From Saccharina japonica (lineage: Eukaryota > Sar > Phaeophyceae > Laminariales > Laminariaceae): DNA of 64,000 nt. Each line of letters starts with the position of its first letter. Positions within the stretch are counted from its first letter, which is position 1. Shown in pieces: positions 23,446 through 35,614 of this stretch. The stretch covers positions 1 through 64,000 of the forward strand of contig MEHQ01000745.1 in the NCBI GenBank assembly GCA_008828725.1, given 5' to 3'. Made by a program: the position numbers and the translations under genes. The notes under the pieces are model-generated. The model saw only the letters and a list, made by a program, of their open reading frames with translations. It was not told where the DNA came from and searched no databases.

Positions 23446-25235
23446 GCAATCGCTTACTGCCGACTTGCGAAACGCCTGGGGGTTATATGCCTGACAGCAT
23501 ATATAGGACTACAGTAGTAGAACCGTTTTTCCTTGCATAGTGTTTGCCTTGTAATATCGTAGTAGCCTGGTGTTACTTTTTTCGCCGACGTTGCGGAGGG
23601 ACTCCGCCGGCAATAATAATTTTACATTACCGTACTGCTGAATAATAGAAACCCGATGATACCATCCGCTGTGCGTCCTCGTCTCGTATCCTTGATGATA
23701 GCACCCGGACGTTTCATTCCCAGCCAGCTGGTCGGGCACGCTTACAGCAGTAGCACAGAACGGCCGAGGCCTGCAATTGGGTACAACCCTCTGCATGAAA
23801 CAGCCGCTTTTCCTACTTGGCAAGAATTTCCTGAGAATATTAATCGGAAATATGGGGGTTTTATGAAATATACAAAACACGTCAGCTGTGAGTACTACTG
23901 TACCGATTGAACGGTTGAAACTCAACTTTGCAAGCTGCGTGATACGATAGACACGTTTATTGGGCGTTCTGGTTCTATGTGTCATGTTACAATATGGTGT
24001 TTGTGTAAATCTACGATATAGTAGTTGATACTCAGTTTGATTTTGTATTTTAGGAAAACAAGAGGTGATTTCACTCACATATATATGCCATCCGGTGCCC
24101 ATATCTACTCCGTGGTCAGACCGATCGCGTACGAGTCATACCAACCCGGGCTCGATCTCGCCTCGATTTGTTATTTTTCTTTTTTCGTGGCTGTGGACGA
24201 CCCTCTGTGTGGGATATACATAGGAAGGCGGTCAGGGTGTCTAGTGGGCCTCCGGCGGCTCCTGCGGGGGGCTATATTAGTTATGCGCTTTGTGGATGGG
24301 AGCAGGGTGCCAAATGCGATTGGCCCAATGCAGGGTCAGGGGACCAATGCGGGATCAGGAAAGGTCGGCACCACCTATAGAAATTTCCTATTTTTTTCCA
24401 GTCGGATCTCCTCTAAAGTTGGCAAATATGTATGTGCCCACTGGCTATGAACGTACATACCGGACAAACAAAAAATGCGTGGGTACGTGGTAAAAACATC
24501 AGGAAACACGCTCCCAGAACTTTCTAGTGGGACATTGATACGCAAAGCTCTCAACTTGCTCGAGCATACGTACAGGTTTAGAAACGGCTCTGTTGATTAA
24601 CACTAATTGAGCGGAAATATGTTTAGTGCCAAGACAATTGATATATTATAATATGTACTCGCACTTGTATATACAAATAATGACACGTTCTTGGCCGTGG
24701 ACACGTTGTCTGTCGCTTTTTGTTAAGCTGCCAAGTAAGTGCTGTGCGGACTTACGGGTTGCGTTGGGCGGGTGCTGCAGCGTCCGTTAATAAAGTAGTC
24801 CCATCCTGAGGTATCCGCGGGTGCTCTACTGTATCGTAGTAGTGTGTACGCATGCATGAGCTTACTCGAACCCAAACACGTACAGATGACACCAGGTAAA
24901 CGACGCGTGGCCCGGAGACGTCGCCGAACACGACGAACATAGTGCTTCTCTATGTCCTCTCCTAATAGTGGTTGATTTGTGTCCATTTGCCGAGCCGGGT
25001 GTGCAGCGAGGCTGGCCCTGAATCTCTGCTGAGTTTACGGTTATAGGCATGGTGGTGTGTGTATATGAGTTGGTTTCTCGTGAAGAAACGGGACATCGAC
25101 GAAACAGGCAAACTGTGTGAGGAAGCGGGAGGGGAGTTTCGAACTCAGTAAAATAATCTGTTGCTGTATTTACTGCCGAGCTTTCATTGTACGTGTACAG
25201 TAGTTGATACAATATCGTTGTTTGGTTGCTACAAA
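23446..25235. other. Intergenic, no recognised gene
   Basis: The longest frame is 197 codons on minus (23509-24102). It shows no motif, signal peptide or repeat partner and is treated as chance. Nothing else supported. Confidence 0.35.
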
Positions 25236-25239
25236 ATGT

Positions 25240-26787
25240 CGCGTATTCCCAGTATCTCGTCTGGAAGACCGAGTGATCTTCTAGCCTGCCTGCCCGGAAC
25301 GTTGCGAGACAGGTGTCCCCGCCACAAGTCCCTCTATACCCGGACCCCCAACCTCTCCTGCCCCCCCCGCAATACTCAATGCGACGAGGTGAAACCTAAG
25401 TCACGAGTTCGCTCCATCGAGGGTTTGCTTCAAACTTCAGAACCCGTCACTGACCCTACATACTTTGATCGGATTCAAATTAAACACGCACACAATCAAT
25501 AGATCGAACAATAGAATTGTCGAACACAAAATGAGTTACCCAAACCTACTCGTACAACGCTGAAGTGGGCACAAACCCGGGCCCAGTATCGCTGCACACT
25601 CGGCTTGGTAGATGGAACCCGGTCAATATACCCGAGAATGGTATCCGAGTTATATTGCACGCGCCATAGTCGGTGACGTATCCATGTATGCACAGCATTA
25701 TGTCGGTTGTAGGGTGCAGATAGTGCGAGTACCATCACTATACATCACGCACGAATCCGAGGATAGGCCTGGGTGGAGCCATCCGCCACACACCCGAAGC
25801 CCTTGACAGTTATGGTACATGGCCGTTTAGCGATATCGTGGTTGCTTTCGCGGAGGTGTGTGTACGGTAAGGAGGGATGGAATGACCCTCTGTGGTGGAG
25901 TTTAGGGCCTTCGCTTGAGGGTCTCTGCACACTCCATCTAACCAACAGACGTTGAGAAACAATGTGTGTACGCTCAAGCCGGTGAACAATCCTATGGCCC
26001 AGGGATATAACGAATGAACTTAGAAAGCACAGATGGGACTGCAAAGTCAATCAGCAAAAATGGGGTTGCAATAGTTCATAAAGTATAAATGGGGAACCCA
26101 AGTCATACTCCACGCACTAGGGAAGTAAAAGGCCTAAAATACTACTGTAACGGTATTCTCACGGTATAGTGGGTAGTTCTTCAATTGAGCATCCCCGTCA
26201 GCCGGAACCTACCAGAAAAAACATGCCACCTCGTAACTTGTTTGCAGCCCCTTGAGTTGTCACGCACTGCAAACGCGCACCACAGATCCACTGCTACTCT
26301 ACTGTAGTCCTCTATCGAAGCTTCCAAAACAAGTCACATGCGTCCCCCAAACGTCGCAGCCCGACCACACCCTCTCAGTCTAATTTCGCTCGCCCGCTAG
26401 TGATGATATAGAGATTGCGCTCGCATTCCCCTTCCCCTATCCCCTGCTGACGCCATTGGCTGTGTATGGCGATCAGTTACCTCGTGGTGGACGTAGGCCA
26501 TAAATCGTTAGCTTGGGGTTATCGCAAGGTGGAAGCCATCGCGGTCGTTCGCTGTCTGACCCCCGCCTACTCTTGTCATAATTCCTGCCGTCCAAAAGTG
26601 TTTTAAAAGGGCCTTTACCGGATGATGTCTATAGGTACCCTCTGAATTATACATTGATAGAATGGCACGTTATGCCTACGTGCAGTGCACCTTAGCGTGG
26701 TGGTTCTACTGTCTCCACGATAATCCTGCTTGGTTTCAAATGGAAACCTGCAGCCCTTTGTGCCAACGCAGAGGCTCCGATCTCCAC
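25240..26787. other. 3' flank of gene B, duplicated with 46990-48501
   Basis: The sequence aligns with the 3' flank of gene C through many ordered blocks: CTAGCCTG(C/T)C, CACGAGTTCGCTCCA, GATCGGA(T/C)TCAA, AGTCGGTGACGT, AGCGATATCGTGG, CCAAACGTC(G/A)CAGCC, AATTTCGCTCG, TCATCGCGGTC-like and CCTGCCGTCC. No frame is preserved between the two copies, so it is read as non-coding flank carried along by a segmental duplication. Confidence 0.6.
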
Positions 26788-29700
26788 TCAGAAGCGTATG
26801 GAGGCGTTTATGCGTTTTTCCTTGACGACGTTGCCGTCTTTGTCCACGTAGTATTTCGTGACTTCGAAGGCTGCATTCGGCTTCGCTTTAGCAACGGAGG
26901 CGCCCAAGCGCATGGAGACGTCACGAAGGGCCGGCAAGATGTATGGTTCCGCCTGTGTCCGGAGGGATAGCAGGGAAACCGAAAACTGTCAGGGCATGAT
27001 GAGCTGACCAGTCTGTGCGTGTGGCACTCCGTCGTTGGTACACTGTATATCAACCGCACGGGGCACCATGTCGACCTCGACATAATTGGTGGCATTATTT
27101 GTTCAGCAGGCCATTGACAGAACTCGTGAAATATCAAAACTCGAAGATCAGCACACGCGCAGCAACTGCTTATGTATGCGGTCCCGCCCAAAACCTATCG
27201 CACGCAAACCAACGATATCTCGTTAGCGTAACGCTTTGAGTACTGCCAAGTTGAGATGCTACACTAAAATCAGGCATAGTGTCCCTAAACAAACCTACAG
27301 GTCGAAACGGGTTAACGGCTTCTATACTCAGGTGTACATGGGACAAATATGTGATCCAACGTCGATCATGCACCAGACGCTTCTCTGCGTGTCATACCGC
27401 ATGGTTGAACAACAACTGGTCGGCCAGAAATAAAGGGAAACGTACTGCTAGCCTTATCTTCATCTGGCGGCACATTGTCTAGGATGGATTTTGTTGTGCA
27501 GACCGTTTGGGATACGTTCCGGGGCAATATCCCTACGTTCTACATTTTTCCGTGACATGAGGGTCATTACCACCCATGGGGTGTCGCGCAAGAAGATTAC
27601 TGTGGTCACTGGCGGGGCTGTCTTGGCGATGCCGTTCGCGGACACACCAAAACCTATAACCTGTAGAAGGTGATCCGCTGTTGTGCCCCAATGTTAAGGG
27701 TGGATATTGCATATGTCGTGTATTGGCGCCGCATGCACTCCGCATAGACAAGGGGGGGCTCAACTTCAACACCTTGCCTTGCCTTCATGTGCGAATAAAT
27801 ATATATATGTATATATATATATAATCATCCCGCCCGTGACAGCATAACATTCTACCGAAGACACACTGAACTACCAGTTTGCATGGAGCGGCGTGCACGT
27901 CGAGAACTCCCCCAAGACCACTGCACTGTACACGGCGCATACATGGCACATTTTGTCTCGTTCTTGGGAAAGCACAGCCCGACATTGCAACTAAATGATT
28001 TCAAGACACGCACACTGGGGCCTCTCACCATGCTGGGGTCGACGATGTACCCGATGTCTTCCAGAGACGCTAACGTAAGCTTCGACAGAGGCTGGATACG
28101 ATCCTGTCCATGTTCCGGGCGAACGAAATATCGGAACACACGTACACCCGTCGCCCACGATCAATAGGTTCGAAAGGTGTAAAGTAGACGACAACTCAAT
28201 CGCCGCTCAAGGCTGGCCCATTCTAGTTCATGTTTATTGTTTTCCAAGTATTCGAAGAGCCTGATATGTGACCACAGACTACACTATATACCGTAGACCA
28301 TGGTGGAAGGTTGCACTTGAGTAACGAGAAAAACAACAGCATCAACATGCTTAACAAAAGCGGCAGCATGTTGTATTGTGTTCTTGCTGTACAGAGTTGA
28401 AAGTTTAACGAGCGAGCAGGGACAGTGACGTTTAGGGCACGATTGATTTATTTGGTCGCCACTCGGATTGAGGTCGTAACGGTCAGGATATGACTACTGT
28501 GAAGCGATGCAGGGTATCACGTGGGTGTGTGGTCGATGGTGCAGGAAAGCAATAGCTGAGTGACGCTTACCGCTTGACTGTAGCCCGTCATGGCCTCGTC
28601 ATAAAAGGTTTCCTCAGACCAGTGTGCACAGCGTGTACCTGTGTGAAGGCGTGTACAGAAGTGCGGAACGTTAACGGAAAACGCCTCCACGTGAGGGCGA
28701 CGAAACGTTCGATGAAAATGTTTACATCGGTCAAGGTTTGGTTCATTATGCCGATCCTGGATGTATTCTAATGTGGACAGCTTGCGGTTCTCTATCAGGA
28801 AATAACGTCAATGCGTAGGTTAACTATCAGCTTGCGATCATGCATTTACGCGGAGGTGCTTATTGTAGACGCCGTGACCGTTGTCCGCCACCCAGACACA
28901 GTGAACGTTATCGAGCATTTACTCCATTTTGTTAGGGACTGGCAACCGGTCTCCAAACAAAAAGGCACACCTCTACGAGTTGTGCATGTATTAACAACGG
29001 CCTCGCCGTTTGCCCCGGGTTTCGTAACTACCGCTGTTTCAGAGAGTTTTTGCAACACTGTGTATCTTACCGACACCACCTTCCACCTCCACGATGTTGG
29101 CTGCTGTCCCCGATGAAGCTCCCAGCAGATCGCTGTAGACCGCTGCAGCCGCGGGGCATGTCCACTCTGGGTCAGCATCCTTGTAGCAAGTGCTGCACTC
29201 CTCCCAATTAATCCTGCAGCCGAAATTTCAGGCGTGCAGCAAGGTGCGAGCATGCTCAAATAGTGCAGCGGGGGGTCGGGGTCCGTGAACAAACGGAGTA
29301 GCACTGCCCAGGATGTGGTGTTTTGCTTAGTCGACTACGTAGACAAATCAAACTGCGAGGTATTGCTCTTTAGCGAGAGCGCTATGGTTAGGTGGTGGAG
29401 ACCTTGATGCAGGGCCAGAGTGAAACCGTCATCACAAACATTGTGTAAGGGCCATTCTTATCGAGCAGCTTTTTTCCATAATTTCCAATATTTTTTTCCA
29501 AAAAAAAAACAAAACCTTGGAAATATTGGAAATATTGGAAATATTGGAAATTCTTCAGAGGGCAAAATGTTTGGAAGGCTTCACGTTCCAATAAATGGAA
29601 AAAAAAAATGGAAAACATGGAAATCTAGAAAATTGCGCGAAAACAAATGTTGGAGATTTAGGAAATTTAGGAAATATATGGCTCCGATAAGAATGGCCCT

Positions 29701-32700
29701 AAGTGTGGTGACCTAACGTTTTTGCCAGAGAACCAAGAAACGAAACAAAATCAATCGGAATCGACCCAAGTCGACAGGGCAATGAAGGCGAAAGGGAAAT
29801 GGCATCAACCGGGAAGGCGGCAGAGTCAGACTGATCGATAAAGCATACCATATGCTGCGACCACCGCAACAAGAAGGTGCATCGGGAAGCTAACTGGAGG
29901 CCGAAAAAGGGTCCGCGTTCGTTGATCACAGTGCATTGTGAAACGGATTACACAAACCCGTCTGGTTTTGATAGGACTAACCCAAAGCCAATGGTGTGTC
30001 CCATCTCGTGCAGGTACAGGAGCGCCAAGTTGAACTCGGTCCGCTTCGCCAAGTCGTCAACATCGAATTCCATCATCCCTGCGAAAGCGATGCCGGGACA
30101 ATCATTCCACACATATTGGGGGCCGGCCTGTCCAAGAGTGCCTCCGACCCCGTCCAGAGGTACTTGGCTGGCAGATAGCAGAAGGCGGCCAGCCGGCACA
30201 GCCTCGACATCCACGCCTGGAAACTTTGTCCCCCCGCATGGAACATGGGTTATCACCTCCTCCCACCTAGACAGCCAAGACAATACGTAGCGGGGACAAA
30301 ACGCATCGACCAACTTCAAAGCAGACACAGATTGACGGGCGGAGTTAATCACACCTGATTACAGTAGCTCCGTTCAAAAAGGAAATAGTGGACAACTGCA
30401 GAAATTTGAATGCGATAGTTAAACTTTGGCCGAGTCCTGTGTCAATCGAGTTACTTTACCGAAGTTTTATGCAAGACGTTCCCACATATAACTTGGGTAG
30501 AGTTTGTTTCGTTCAGGATAGTTGTTACTGTACCCCGGCTACGTTGACACGGTATATCTTGGAGACACTCCATCCGTGCGAAATACGCACCGCAAGTTTG
30601 CGCGGAATTCGATGTCGTCGAATGATGATATTGTATTGTACCCTAGTACCAAGTACCGACACCGCTATTAACGTTGAATGTGTATGGTGACAACACGAAC
30701 ATCTATGCCATGCGATAGGGAGGGGCTGGCGCTGGCTGTCGTCTGCACGTCTGTATGTTAACGGTTGCGTGTGCTGAGCGATGGGCTGACCTATCCGCTT
30801 GCAAACGAACCAGTTGTGCTTGCGCCTCCGTCCATGTTCCGTTGTAGTCTATCTCGATGTAGAAACGAGCAAGATCTGCAAGAAGAAAAATCGGAAAACA
30901 GCACAACTGAACTTGAGAAGGCGTAAATGCCTACCTGGTGTAACAACATTGCAGTAATGGTGTCGACGATTACGCTTGCTTCCAGTCGTAGGTTTTGGAA
31001 ACGTGACAGCCACATTCGACCCCCAAAAGGAAATTCATGATGAAGCTGTCGCGTCAAAATAGCGATGAAACAGTTTTCAAAACTTGAAACCATTTCCAGG
31101 TGCTTTTTGGATTGTCGAACGCGTGTACAACGGTTCTCCAGGCCACCAAGCGGTTGGATCAGATGGTGAGATGCACTTATTTTCGGTAAAGAATTCTCAC
31201 CTGCGGTATCGGTTTGGCAGCTCATTCCCCCAAAGCCGTCAGGGCAGGAACACATATGCCCCCCCGCCGAATCTATGGAGCACGTGCCCGCATTGCACGG
31301 GTTGGGGTCGCAAGCTCCACCTGCGGCGGCCGTTGTGTTTCGTTTCGGAAGGGAGAAGGCACGGTGAAGATAGCTACACGAGGTCAGAGCAGGTACGTGT
31401 ACGTGGGTATTTCCAGAGTCGAGCTGTTCGAAGCGTTGGCGGCATGTGCCTGCGGGGAAAGTGCTCTGATGGCTATTACCGCAAATTTGGACGGGTAATA
31501 GCTTGCCGCTGCGGTCGAAACAGCGCCGAATACAACTTAGATGTTTCCACGCCCAGCGACGGTTATGCCGCGTGTCGTGAACATCGGTCGTGTGGCTGTC
31601 ATACTCGCAACATTCGTTATTTGTCATTCTATCGCAGGACCAAATTCTAGCTATTACGGAGGACCATATTAACCCTTAAAGGACTGGAGTCCCGTTTTGG
31701 GAACAAATTACTTAGAATTAGTGTGGATTGTCCCCAAAACGGGACTGCAGTTCTAAAAGGGTTAAATAGAACCAAATATTTTTATCAAAAATAGGTAAAT
31801 TTATTGGTTTTTGTGTGTGCCGTAGGTCCTATTTACTAGTATTACTAGTGTTACTAGTATTTACTATGGTCCCCCGTAATAGTGCAGACCTGCATTACCT
31901 CAGCGAAAAGGCCCACAGGTATACCAAGTACCACCGTGACAACAGAACCAGTATATATTATACTGATGAACGCGAGGGATATAACGACGTGTATATTTCA
32001 CTGTAAGTCCATACAGCTACTGCATGGTCTTCGTTTGAGAGCCTCGGGTTCAATCACAACATATAGCAGTGCTCAACGCTTGGGTTGGAACACATAGTCC
32101 TGTGTGCTATTAGCACTCCGCCTTCGAACGGGTGTCCAGTCGCCGCAGGGCAATGCACCTACGACTATCAGAAGGTTGGCTATATAACGTCTAGCGATAC
32201 AAACTAAGGTGTGAGCGACCGAGACACAAAACCTAAAACGTCATCAAGAAGCTATCAATCCATTGAGCAGGGCTATACAGCAACAGTCGCGATTATCGCA
32301 TGGTCATTGACGCTAGTATATACCTGCGCATGGAGTGCGTAAAGTTTCAACCAAGGTCGGCTCGTTTTCGGTGTGCAATCGTTCACTGACCAGTGTGGTC
32401 TTCGTTTTCGCACTGCCCTTCGCACGCAAGGTTGGCGGTAAGCCTCGAACACGCGTCTCCGAAACCGTCGCACAGTGTAGAAATCGACGCCTCAGCTGAT
32501 GCCTCAAACGGAGGGCCGTAGTCGACGAGATCACACACGGAATTGACGCCCCGACCACACATCGCGTCCCACGCGTCTTCACAGTCACCACAGGCATAGA
32601 GGCGGCGGCGCTCGACCATGGACGCTTCTTCGTATTGCTGTTCGAATGCTTCGCTGTTTTCCGCAAGCACTCTCCTCGTCGATCCCGGGGACTGATTGTT

Positions 32701-32985
32701 GCCCAGGGTGATGTCGGGTGAAGGCGTGGGCCCAACCTCGTAATTGATATCCCCGACTTTGATATCGGTCACATCGCCGGCGGTGTTGAACTTGTAAGTG
32801 GATGTTTCGTTGTTCACGTTGAATATCAGGTTGAACGGTTTGCTGCGGCTATCGTCAAACCGGACGACGTTGAATGTCACTCCTCCCTGCGACACTTGCA
32901 TGCTCTCCGTCGCAGCCTGTGCGAGCGAGAGGTTGAAGAGCACCAGCGACAAAAGGCGGGCAGTCGTCCAGCGGCAGAGGGCCAT
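26788..32985 (-). CDS. Gene B: secreted EGF/leishmanolysin-like (M8) zinc metalloprotease, 8 exons
   Basis: Exons, 5' to 3' on the minus strand: 32985-32391, 31320-31201, 30875-30791, 30266-29982, 29213-29071, 28638-28571, 28103-28029, 26952-26788. The joined frame is open for 511 aa, with intron phases 1,1,2,2,1,0,0 as in genes A and C. A signal peptide occupies about residues 1-23. Eight cysteines lie at 132-192, after an RRR-type basic stretch that could be a processing site. An EGF module is at about 200-237. The catalytic domain has DGVGGTLGQAGP, zinc motif HEMGH at 353-357, third ligand His415 in CAHW, Met-turn Met426 in EAMTGY, then LEDIGYIVD and AEPY. All key residues are present. Exon 1 is very close to that of gene C. 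Introns 1 and 4 carry small TIR elements absent at the same places in gene C. Expected to be exported and proteolytic; the substrate cannot be told. Confidence 0.9.
27571..27660 (-). other. Possible 90-nt cassette exon or decayed exon in intron 7 of gene B
   Basis: On the minus strand a 90-nt segment has a good acceptor (CTTCTACAG) and a donor (GTAATG). It is open for exactly 30 codons and both ends are in phase 0, so it could be included without breaking the frame between exons 7 and 8. Gene C has the matching sequence near 49330-49410, but 7 nt shorter at the 5' side and with a poor acceptor, so its frame would break. Gene A has no visible counterpart. Confidence 0.3.
27797..27830. repeat. 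(TA)n microsatellite in intron 7 of gene B
   Basis: A run of TA and TATG dinucleotide units, absent from the same intron in gene C. Confidence 0.8.
29448..29700. mobile_element. MITE-like TIR element in intron 4 of gene B
   Basis: Bases 29448-29463 and 29685-29700 are perfect inverted complements (AGGGCCATTCTTATCG). Inside, a (GGAAATATT)n-type run and its inverse TTTCCAATATTT let the element fold further. The intron 4 sequence of gene C around 52800-52855 continues from the left flank to the right flank without it, giving an approximate empty site. No coding capacity. Confidence 0.7.
31652..31882. mobile_element. MITE-like element with nested hairpin in intron 1 of gene B
   Basis: The ends CTATTACGGAGGACCATATT (31652) and its near-complement ending CCCCCGTAATAG (31882) are inverted repeats. 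Directly inside the left end, AACCCTTAAAGGACTGGAGT and TCCCGTTTTGGG pair with CCCCAAAACGGGA and CAGTTCTAAAAGGGTT (31672-31764), forming a long hairpin. A right-truncated relative lies at 44029-44130. Confidence 0.65.
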
Positions 32986-33083
32986 ACCTGTTCCACACCG
33001 TCGACGAACGCAAAGGCTTCAACAACAGTGGGTGGTGGGATGGCCCCGGGAAGTATTTCAGAATCAGGGAGTGTATGGGCCAT
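32877..33083 (-). promoter_or_regulatory. Upstream ORF overlapping the start of gene B
   Basis: An ATG 98 nt upstream of the gene B start opens a frame beginning MAHTLP that runs past the main ATG in a different frame and ends at 32877. Gene C has the same upstream ATG and MAHTLP start, and gene A has MAHT in the matching place. A translated uORF would limit initiation at the main ATG. Amino-acid changes between B and C are frequent, so the peptide itself is probably not under strong constraint. Confidence 0.4.
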
Positions 33084-34030
33084 GCGTTTGGGGAGCACGG
33101 AGATACGTATGTCAAACCAGTAGCATGGTTCGAAAAAATACGAGCAACTATTGCACATCGCGCTAAAATCCAGGACCACTTTTCGAGCATTAAATGGCCA
33201 CAAGCAAAATAAGCCACAACAACGGCAATATCAACACCAGCAAACTATCACCACCAACACCAACGACAGCAAGGAAAACACCAAACAACCAGCAGCACCA
33301 ACAGCAGCAGCAATAACAGCAACGATAACAGCAGCGACACAACGATAGTCTCAACAACAGTAGACACGAAAGAGCGTGTCATATCCCCGTGCATTGTTTT
33401 TGGAAAGGCATCTACTGCTGGAAGTGGGATATCAATTCGAATACCGGCAGTCTGGCGATTTCCGCTGCCAGGGAAAACGGGCGATCGGTATGATCTTCAG
33501 ACTGTCACGCGATACGTACAGTCTGGATACTTACACGAGTATACTACTTTACTGTACACAGTAGTACGTCACTAATGGGGATGTAGATGCCTAAGCATTA
33601 ATTATTTGTTCACAAGATCTTCCTCGATACGACAAAGGAATTCATGAGCCACCTGAAGGTGAACAGGGCTCAAAACCAACTGCACAAAAAAGGGGGTACC
33701 GTGTACCTGGTAGGTAAGAAAGCAGCCGCTGGTGTTCAACAAAATGGAGTGACGCAATAATACGAAAATGCGTACGGAAGCAGTGATCGGCATCGTTTTC
33801 GTGGGAAATAAAATATAAATATGCAGCGGCGGAGGGGGTGAGTTTGAGGCGTAACTGTTCAGACAGTTTGTAGGCGGATGTTTGCGAAGCATCTGTCGTG
33901 AATGCTTGTGTCGATCTTTACAACAAGAGGAACACAAGTTAGGTGAATGTCGACACTATCTTGGTGATGCATAATTTGTTTGCTCCATGCTAAATCCTAT
34001 GTAAAACCCTTTAAAGAATCGGTCGATATC
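33084..34030. other. 5' flank of gene B (promoter side), duplicated upstream of gene C
   Basis: The flank aligns with 57006-58905 and then 61510-61560. Shared blocks include a CAA/CAG-rich run, CACGAAA(G/A)AGCGTG, ATATCCCCGT, CCGGCAGT, GCGATACGTAC, CCAAAACCAACTGCACAA, GTGATCGGCATCGTTTTCGT and GGTGAATGTCGACACTA. Conservation at this distance from the gene is explained by recent duplication. No TATA box was assigned. Confidence 0.6.
33203..33345. repeat. CAA/CAG-rich low-complexity tract upstream of gene B
   Basis: A run of CAACA, CCACCAACA and AGCAGCAGCAATAACAGCAA. The counterpart upstream of gene C is at 57120-57290 with a different length, so the tract predates the B/C duplication and has since changed by slippage. 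Confidence 0.75.
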
Positions 34031-34079
34031 CTGCGGCAGTACAGTAGCTGTAATACAATCAAGTACAAATGTGAGCTTT

Positions 34080-34235
34080 GCGCCAGGTGGCGCGTTTTCG
34101 CTTCGCGGCCACGCGGCCGACCTCGTCGCCGCTCGGGTCCGCGGGCGGGGAGTCGAGCGGGGCACGCGTCGCGCAGGTGTCGCCCTCGCCCGAGACCTGT
34201 GGCCCGCGTGGCACGCTCGTGTAGCCAAAAAAACA
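34080..34235. other. GC-rich island
   Basis: About 150 bp of strongly GC-rich sequence with many CG dinucleotides, sharply different from the AT-rich DNA on both sides. It is open on both strands, as expected from composition alone. It starts about where homology to the flank of gene C ends, so it may be an inserted fragment. Confidence 0.4.
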
Positions 34236-34349
34236 GAGTCAGTTTCACGCTGTAGCCCGTCCCACTAAAGCCGAGCGGAGCAGGGCAACGCGAACCTGGT
34301 CTCCGCGGCAGTATATCAAAATGACTTGCCGTGTCGGCATCAATACGAC

Positions 34350-34710
34350 GAAGAGTCGCCTTTAACGCAATTCTGAATTATTATATAGGATACAGTATAG
34401 AAATCGGGGACTTGGTTGTGGCCCGCGTGTGGTTCCAGTGTTATAATACCGAAAATTTAGAAAAACGCCGAAAACACTACTTTAAACCCTAACCCTAACC
34501 CTAACCCTAACCCCTACCCCGTCCCCGCCCCGACCCTCATGGGCTTTGTCTCGAAAAAATCAGGCGTTTTTTTTTTTGAAAAATTGGTCGACCACACTAA
34601 AAGGTATATAATAAAATATTCCCCGATTTCCATACTTCATCCTAGATAATAATTCAGTGGTGCGGTAAAGGCTACTTATTTCTATACTTTATCCTATATT
34701 ATAATTCAGA
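34350..34710 (+). repeat. Module carrying an interstitial telomere-like CCCTAA tract, copy 1
   Basis: Order of parts: GAAATCGGGGACTTGGTTGTGG, GTGTTATAATACCGAAAATT, AAAACGCCGAAAACACTACTTT, four to five CCCTAA units at 34484-34511 fading into CCCCTACCCCGTCCCC, GTCTCGAAAAAATCAGGCG, GGTCGACCACACTAAAAGG, and GATTTCCATACTT with a CAGTGGTGCGGTAAAGGC end. The same order recurs at 35323-35605. Confidence 0.7.
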
Positions 34711-35214
34711 ATTGCGGTAAAGGCGACTCACGACGAACGAAGGAGGCCACATCGACGTGCGCATCCAGCGACATCGAACATCTACACACACACATGCAGC
34801 AACAGCAGCAAACGCCGTCGGGGCTGTTGCATCTCTGCCGTAGTGCAGTCGCGTATGGCTCTGATGGGGCGGTATGAGGATGCTGCTGCACCAAGTGCCT
34901 ACCACGAAACGACCGATCTCGCCACAGCGATTTTTTTCTCTGAAAATATTAGAAAAGTGTAATATGTATGTTTATGTCCGAACGCTGCTAAGAGTTCCGG
35001 ACGTATTGTCAAGTGTACAACAGTAGGTACAGGGTATACCTGATACGTGCCGTACGTCCTCTATCGTCGTAGGTAAGATACAACAACAGCAGCGACAGTG
35101 CCATGCTCTTACTGGTATCATACTACCGAGTGGTGCTGCTTTTTGCTCTCGCTTTGCCGTTGTGCGGCAGTATCATCTGATACGAGGGTCATCGTGGTGC
35201 TGCTGCACCTTTCT
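34711..35214. other. Spacer between the two telomere-repeat modules, no gene seen
   Basis: Contains an ACGAACGAAGGAGGCC stretch, CAGCAACAGCAG runs and CTGCTGCAC words. No frame is supported. Confidence 0.4.
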
Positions 35215-35610
35215 AAATTTTCGGTATTATAACACTGGAACCACACGCGGGCCACAACCAAGTCCCCGATTTATATACTGTATCCTATATAATAATTCAG
35301 AATTGCGGTAAAGGCGACTCATAGAAATCGGGGACTTGGTTGTGGCCCCGTGTGGTTTCAGTGTTATGAGACCGAATATTTCGAAAAACGCCGAAAACAC
35401 TACTTTAGACACTAAACCTAACCCTAACCCTAACCCCAACCCCAACCCCGACCCCGCCCCGACCCTGCTTTGTCTCGAAAAAATCAGGCGTTTTTTTTGG
35501 GGGGGAAATTGGTCGACCACACTAAAAGGTATATAATAAAATATTGCCCGATTTCCATACTTTATCCTAGATAATAATCCAGTGGTGCGGTAAAGGCTAC
35601 TGATAAAACA
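35215..35610 (+). repeat. Module carrying a CCCTAA tract, copy 2, preceded by an inverted fragment
   Basis: Bases 35215-35320 are an inverted copy of 34360-34460 (TTCGGTATTATAACACTGGA...CCACAACCAAGTCCCCGAT). Then 35323-35605 repeats the direct module, with the tract AACCCTAACCCTAACCCC at about 35416-35445. The inverted fragment and the module together form a foldback around 35320. Confidence 0.65.
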
Positions 35611-35614
35611 TTTG

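Noticed and set aside
23509..24102. 197-codon minus frame
   Set aside because: No motif, no repeat partner and no splice context; kept as chance.
34080..34268. GC-rich frames on both strands
   Set aside because: Openness follows from base composition; no protein feature was seen.
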